Assembly: GCA_934190785.1 (NCBI GenBank)
Contig: CAKPTA010000004.1
Coordinates: 1 to 64,000, forward strand
Origin: an uncultured Bacilli bacterium
Lineage (GTDB): Bacteria; Bacillota_I; Bacilli_A; RF39; UBA660
Direction: 5' to 3'
DNA length: 64,000 nucleotides
A model generated the notes under the pieces. The model saw nothing but the letters and a program-made list of their open reading frames with translations, was not told the origin of the DNA and made no database searches. Each line of letters opens with the position of its first letter. Positions within the stretch are counted from its first letter, which is position 1. Positions 61,140 to 64,000 of the stretch are shown in pieces. The translations under genes were made by a program, and so were the position numbers.

Positions 61140-62948
61140 ATGGTACAAAAAAATATTCGTAATTTTTCTATAATTGCTCATATTGATCATGGTAAAAGTA
61201 CACTTGCAGATCGTATTTTAGAGAAAACAGGAGCAATTAGTAAAAGAGAACTTAAAGATCAATTGCTAGATACTATGGATATTGAAAGAGAACGTGGTAT
61301 TACAATTAAATTAAATGCAGTTAATTTAACTTATAATTATAATGGTGAAGAATATTATTTGAATTTAATAGATACTCCAGGGCATGTTGATTTTTCATAT
61401 GAGGTAAGTCGTAGTTTAGCAGCTTGTGAGGGTGCTATTCTGGTTGTAGATGCAGCACAGGGAATAGAAGCACAAACACTTGCTAATTTATATTTAGCGC
61501 TTGAAAATGACTTAACAATAATTCCTGTTATTAATAAAATTGATTTACCTAATGCTGATGTTGATAAGGTAAAAAAAGAACTTACTCAAAGTCTTGGATT
61601 CAAAGAAGAAGAAATAATTCTTTGTAGTGCTAAAAATGGCATTGGTATAGATGAATTATTAGAGGCTGTTATAAAAAATATTCCAAGTCCTAAGGGAGAC
61701 TGTAAAAGTGCTCCTCAAGCTCTTATTTTTGATAGTTATTTTGATGCTTATCGTGGAATTGTTGTTTCAATGCGTGTTGTTAATGGTAAATTTAAGGTTG
61801 GCGATAAAATACGTATGCATGATTCAAAAGCTGTTTATGATATTGTTGAACTTGGACTTCGTACACCTCATGAAAAAAAATGTGATACTATTTCTGCTGG
61901 AGAAGTTGGTTATTTATCAGCTAGTATTAAAAGCATAGAAGATGTTAGAGTTGGTGATACTATTTGCTTAGCAAGTGATACTAAAACACTGTCACTTCCA
62001 GGATATAAGCCAATGAAGCCTATGGTGTTTTGTGGTATTTATCCAATTGAATCAAGTAAATTCCCTGATTTAAGAGAGGCTTTAGAAAAACTAAAATTAA
62101 ATGATGCTTCACTTGAATTTACACCAGAAACATCTCAAGCTTTAGGATTTGGTTTTAGATGTGGATTCTTAGGGCTTTTGCATATGGAAATAATAGAAGA
62201 GCGTATTGAAAGAGAATTTAATATTGATTTAATTGCAACATCTCCTTCTGTTGTATATAATGTTGAACTTACAGATCATACAATTGTTAAAGTAGATAGT
62301 CCAGCTAAAATGCCAGATAGAGGTCGCATTATTAAAGTAGAAGAACCATATATTTTAACAAATATATTTGTTCCAAGTGAGTATATAGGCCCTATTATGG
62401 AATTATGTCAAAATAAACGCGGTAATTATGTTTCACTTGAATATTTAGATTCATCACGTGTAAATATTCATTATGAAATCCCACTTTCAGAAATAGTTTA
62501 TGATTTTTTTGATAGATTAAAATCAACAACAAAAGGATATGCTTCGTTTGATTATGAAATAATAGGATATAAGAGTAGTGATTTAGTAAAAATGGATATT
62601 TTATTAAATGGCGAAGTTGTAGATGCATTATCATCAATTGTTCATAAAGATTTTGCTTATGTAAGGGGAAAAGCTATTGTTGAAAATTTACGAAAATTAA
62701 TTCCAAGGCAACAATTTGAAGTGCCTGTTCAAGCTTCAATTGGTTCTAAGGTAATTGCCCGTGAAACAATAAAGGCTGTAAGAAAAAATGTTTTAGCTAA
62801 GTGTTATGGTGGAGATATCACAAGAAAAAGAAAACTTCTAGAAAAACAAAAGGAAGGTAAAAAAAGAATGAAAATGGTTGGAAATGTCGAAGTTCCTCAA
62901 GAAGCCTTCTTATCTGTTCTTTCTATGAATGAAGATAGTCATAATTAA
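61140..62948 (+). CDS. lepA: Elongation factor 4 (LepA)
   Basis: A translational GTPase that acts on stalled or assembling ribosomes. The 602-residue protein has the P-loop [14 protein letters not shown] (about residues 12-25), [28 protein letters not shown] (G3) and [11 protein letters not shown] (G4), and the LepA-specific C-terminal domain with [46 protein letters not shown]. Length and domain order are normal. Confidence 0.98.
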   Translation: MVQKNIRNFSIIAHIDHGKSTLADRILEKTGAISKRELKDQLLDTMDIERERGITIKLNAVNLTYNYNGEEYYLNLIDTPGHVDFSYEVSRSLAACEGAILVVDAAQGIEAQTLANLYLALENDLTIIPVINKIDLPNADVDKVKKELTQSLGFKEEEIILCSAKNGIGIDELLEAVIKNIPSPKGDCKSAPQALIFDSYFDAYRGIVVSMRVVNGKFKVGDKIRMHDSKAVYDIVELGLRTPHEKKCDTISAGEVGYLSASIKSIEDVRVGDTICLASDTKTLSLPGYKPMKPMVFCGIYPIESSKFPDLREALEKLKLNDASLEFTPETSQALGFGFRCGFLGLLHMEIIEERIEREFNIDLIATSPSVVYNVELTDHTIVKVDSPAKMPDRGRIIKVEEPYILTNIFVPSEYIGPIMELCQNKRGNYVSLEYLDSSRVNIHYEIPLSEIVYDFFDRLKSTTKGYASFDYEIIGYKSSDLVKMDILLNGEVVDALSSIVHKDFAYVRGKAIVENLRKLIPRQQFEVPVQASIGSKVIARETIKAVRKNVLAKCYGGDITRKRKLLEKQKEGKKRMKMVGNVEVPQEAFLSVLSMNEDSHN

Positions 62949-62949
62949 T

Positions 62950-62984
62950 CCTTTCTAGCATATCATTATTATGCATTAGAAAGG
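62950..62984 (+). promoter_or_regulatory. Hairpin covering the spoIIID ribosome-binding site
   Basis: CCTTTCTA (62950-62957) pairs with TAGAAAGG (62977-62984) and GCATA with TATGC, forming a long stem without a T run. The right arm includes AGAAAGG, the Shine-Dalgarno site of spoIIID, so the hairpin could hold back translation in read-through RNA from lepA. Confidence 0.5.
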
Positions 62985-62992
62985 GTGAATAT

Positions 62993-63259
62993 ATGAGTAT
63001 TAATAACTTAGTTGTTTATAACAGAGTTTTAAAAGAAGCTAATGACTTTAAAATAAGTAAAACAGCAACTGTTCGTAGTGTTGCCAAATTGAATTATGTA
63101 TCAAAAAGTACTGTATATAGAGATTTGACTGAAATATTACCACTTATTGATGAAGACAGTTATAAAATTGTGAAAGAAAAGTTAGAAGAAAATAAATTAA
63201 GTCGACATATTCGTGGAGGAGAGGCAACTAAAAAGAAATATTTAAAAATGAGAAAATAA
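62993..63259 (+). CDS. spoIIID: Sporulation transcription factor SpoIIID
   Basis: A mother-cell DNA-binding regulator that activates or represses sigma-E genes. The 88-residue protein has the HTH TVRSVAKLNYVSKSTVYRDLTEILP (about residues 23-47) and the family-defining C-terminal SRHIRGGEATKKKYLK. Slightly shorter than Bacillus SpoIIID (93). It follows lepA after a hairpin that spans its ribosome-binding site. Confidence 0.93.
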   Translation: MSINNLVVYNRVLKEANDFKISKTATVRSVAKLNYVSKSTVYRDLTEILPLIDEDSYKIVKEKLEENKLSRHIRGGEATKKKYLKMRK

Positions 63260-63260
63260 C

Positions 63261-63288
63261 TTGCATTTTCAAATGATTTTGCTATAAT
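63261..63288 (+). promoter_or_regulatory. Promoter of the second SpoIIID-like gene
   Basis: TTGCAT (63261-63266), 16 bases, TATAAT (63283-63288) with an extended TGC. A vegetative-type promoter. Confidence 0.65.
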
Positions 63289-63313
63289 ACTCTACATAAA
63301 GAGGGGGATTATT

Positions 63314-63754
63314 ATGAAAGATACTTTAGCACAAATTATTTTTGATGATGAAAAGATAAAAGAAGAAGCTTATAAGATTGCTGATATAATCATTAAAGAG
63401 AAAATTTCAATTCGTGAAGTGGCAAAAAGAATTGAGATTAGTAAATCTAAAGCATTTGATTTAATTAATAAAAAGTTACCACTTTATTCAAAAGAAAAAT
63501 ATTTATCTGTAAGAAAAGTTTTAGATAGTCATAAGTCAGTTAAATTATCAAAAGATATGATAGATAGAATAAAATTTGAGTATTCATTATTAATGAGAGG
63601 ATATACTTTATGTGAAATCGCATATTTATTAGATGGAACATATTCAACTGTTCAAAGAGATTTAAGTAGTAGAATATATGATATTGAAGAAGAAATGGGA
63701 TTAAAAGCGACAGCTAAACTTAAACAAAATAAAGAAAAGATTCTAAAGAGATAG
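63314..63754 (+). CDS. Two-HTH SpoIIID-like regulator
   Basis: A 146-residue protein next to spoIIID. Its N-terminal half has a SpoIIID-type helix-turn-helix (EKISIREVAKRIEISKSKAFDLINKKLP, about residues 27-54). A second HTH of the same type follows (GYTLCEIAYLLDGTYSTVQRDLSSRI, about 97-122). It lacks the HIRGGEATK tail of true SpoIIID. This looks like a duplicated and internally doubled SpoIIID; it has its own sigma-A-type promoter, so it may act outside the mother-cell programme. Target genes unknown. Confidence 0.8.
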   Translation: MKDTLAQIIFDDEKIKEEAYKIADIIIKEKISIREVAKRIEISKSKAFDLINKKLPLYSKEKYLSVRKVLDSHKSVKLSKDMIDRIKFEYSLLMRGYTLCEIAYLLDGTYSTVQRDLSSRIYDIEEEMGLKATAKLKQNKEKILKR

Positions 63755-63772
63755 TTATTACTATCTTTTTTT
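63749..63772 (+). terminator. Terminator after the two-HTH gene
   Basis: AGATAGT-TATT-ACTATCT followed by T residues. Confidence 0.85.
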
Positions 63773-63797
63773 GTTATACTTAAAACAGGTGATATTT

Positions 63798-64000
63798 ATG
63801 GCTGTATATATACACATTCCATTTTGCAAAACCATATGTACATATTGTGATTTTTGTAAGTTATATAAAAATGATAATTGGATTAAATTATATTTAAGTG
63901 CTCTTGATAGAGAAATAAAAGAAAACTATAAAGGGGAAAAACAAGAAACAATTTATATAGGTGGAGGTACACCTAATTGTTTAAATGATTATGATTTCAA
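63798..64000 (+). CDS. hemW: Radical SAM heme chaperone HemW, 3' end outside window
   Basis: The first 67 residues, MAVYIHIPFCKTICTYCDFC followed by IYIGGGTPNCLN, match the HemW/HemN-like radical SAM family: the CxxxCxxC cluster ligands in CKTICTYC and the conserved GGGTP. HemW binds heme and hands it to target proteins; earlier annotation as coproporphyrinogen oxidase is usually wrong. Position soon after lepA matches the Bacillus order lepA-hemW, with two SpoIIID-type genes inserted. Start follows AACAGGTGATATTT. Confidence 0.93.
   Translation, partial: MAVYIHIPFCKTICTYCDFCKLYKNDNWIKLYLSALDREIKENYKGEKQETIYIGGGTPNCLNDYDF

Overview
The window is very AT-rich, densely coded bacterial DNA, almost all on the + strand, with short gaps, many intrinsic terminators and standard codon use (TGA is a stop). 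Gene content points to a low-GC endospore-forming Firmicute of the Bacilli type: SpoVS, SpoIIP, SpoIIID, two YjcZ-like small proteins, T-box leaders, ClpC, SufU/SufB, PrsA, and the order spoIIP - yqxA-like - lepA - hemW seen in Bacillus. The compact AT-rich style, anaerobic NrdDG, formate-THF ligase and missing usual neighbours (ctsR/mcsAB before clpC, mutL after mutS, sufCDS beside sufUB) suggest an uncultured, streamlined anaerobe. That assignment is inference.

Layout. 1-2619: 3' part of leuS, with a NUDIX hydrolase domain inserted in its editing domain. 2655-2700: promoter-like element with a ten-G tract. 2845-8992: TrmB, a run of envelope-type genes (lipoprotein, acidic protein, DUF948, YtxH), a 582-residue orphan and SpoVS. 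9039-11263: sufU - unknown - sufB. 11351-14816: SSB, a divergent pair of XRE regulators with matching operators, pyrimidine nucleoside phosphorylase, RNA polymerase omega, RecX. 14834-17296: PrsA (- strand), two tiny YjcZ-like genes behind a sigma-K-like promoter, two flavodoxin-fold proteins. 17394-18937: tRNA-Ile, acetyltransferase, a DapF-family protein with an altered active site. 18948-24229: asparagine-type T-box driving gatC-gatA-gatB-aspS. 24271-29940: metallopeptidase-like protein, tRNA-Asn and tRNA-Glu, MutS, a pilin-like adhesin. 30048-34915: cell wall cluster (SpoVD-type PBP, MraY, kinase-like protein, FtsW/SpoVE). 34990-40748: hypothetical, acyltransferase, then a CRP/FNR regulator divergent from nrdD-nrdG-dut across one perfect palindrome. 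40778-46655: formate-THF ligase, an orphan transcription unit and gene debris, two FAD proteins, an ADP-ribosyltransferase-like protein. 46787-50001: Cys-rich mini-protein, ClpC, hypothetical. 50005-54282: valine-type T-box driving two HD hydrolases and valS. 54336-59684: transglutaminase-like protein, pilin-like protein, YfhO, rpsU-yqeY. 59741-64000: spoIIP, yqxA-like, lepA, two SpoIIID-type regulators and the start of hemW.

Two themes connect the genes. Translation is tuned to amino-acid supply by two T-boxes whose specifier codons can be read in the same structural register (AAC before gatCAB-aspS, GUA before valS). Sporulation and envelope building recur throughout. The best candidates for new biology are the LeuRS-NUDIX insertion, the valine-T-box/HD/HD/valS unit, the ADP-ribosyltransferase-like protein, the DapF relative without its first catalytic cysteine, and the poly-G promoter shared in outline with a pilin gene.
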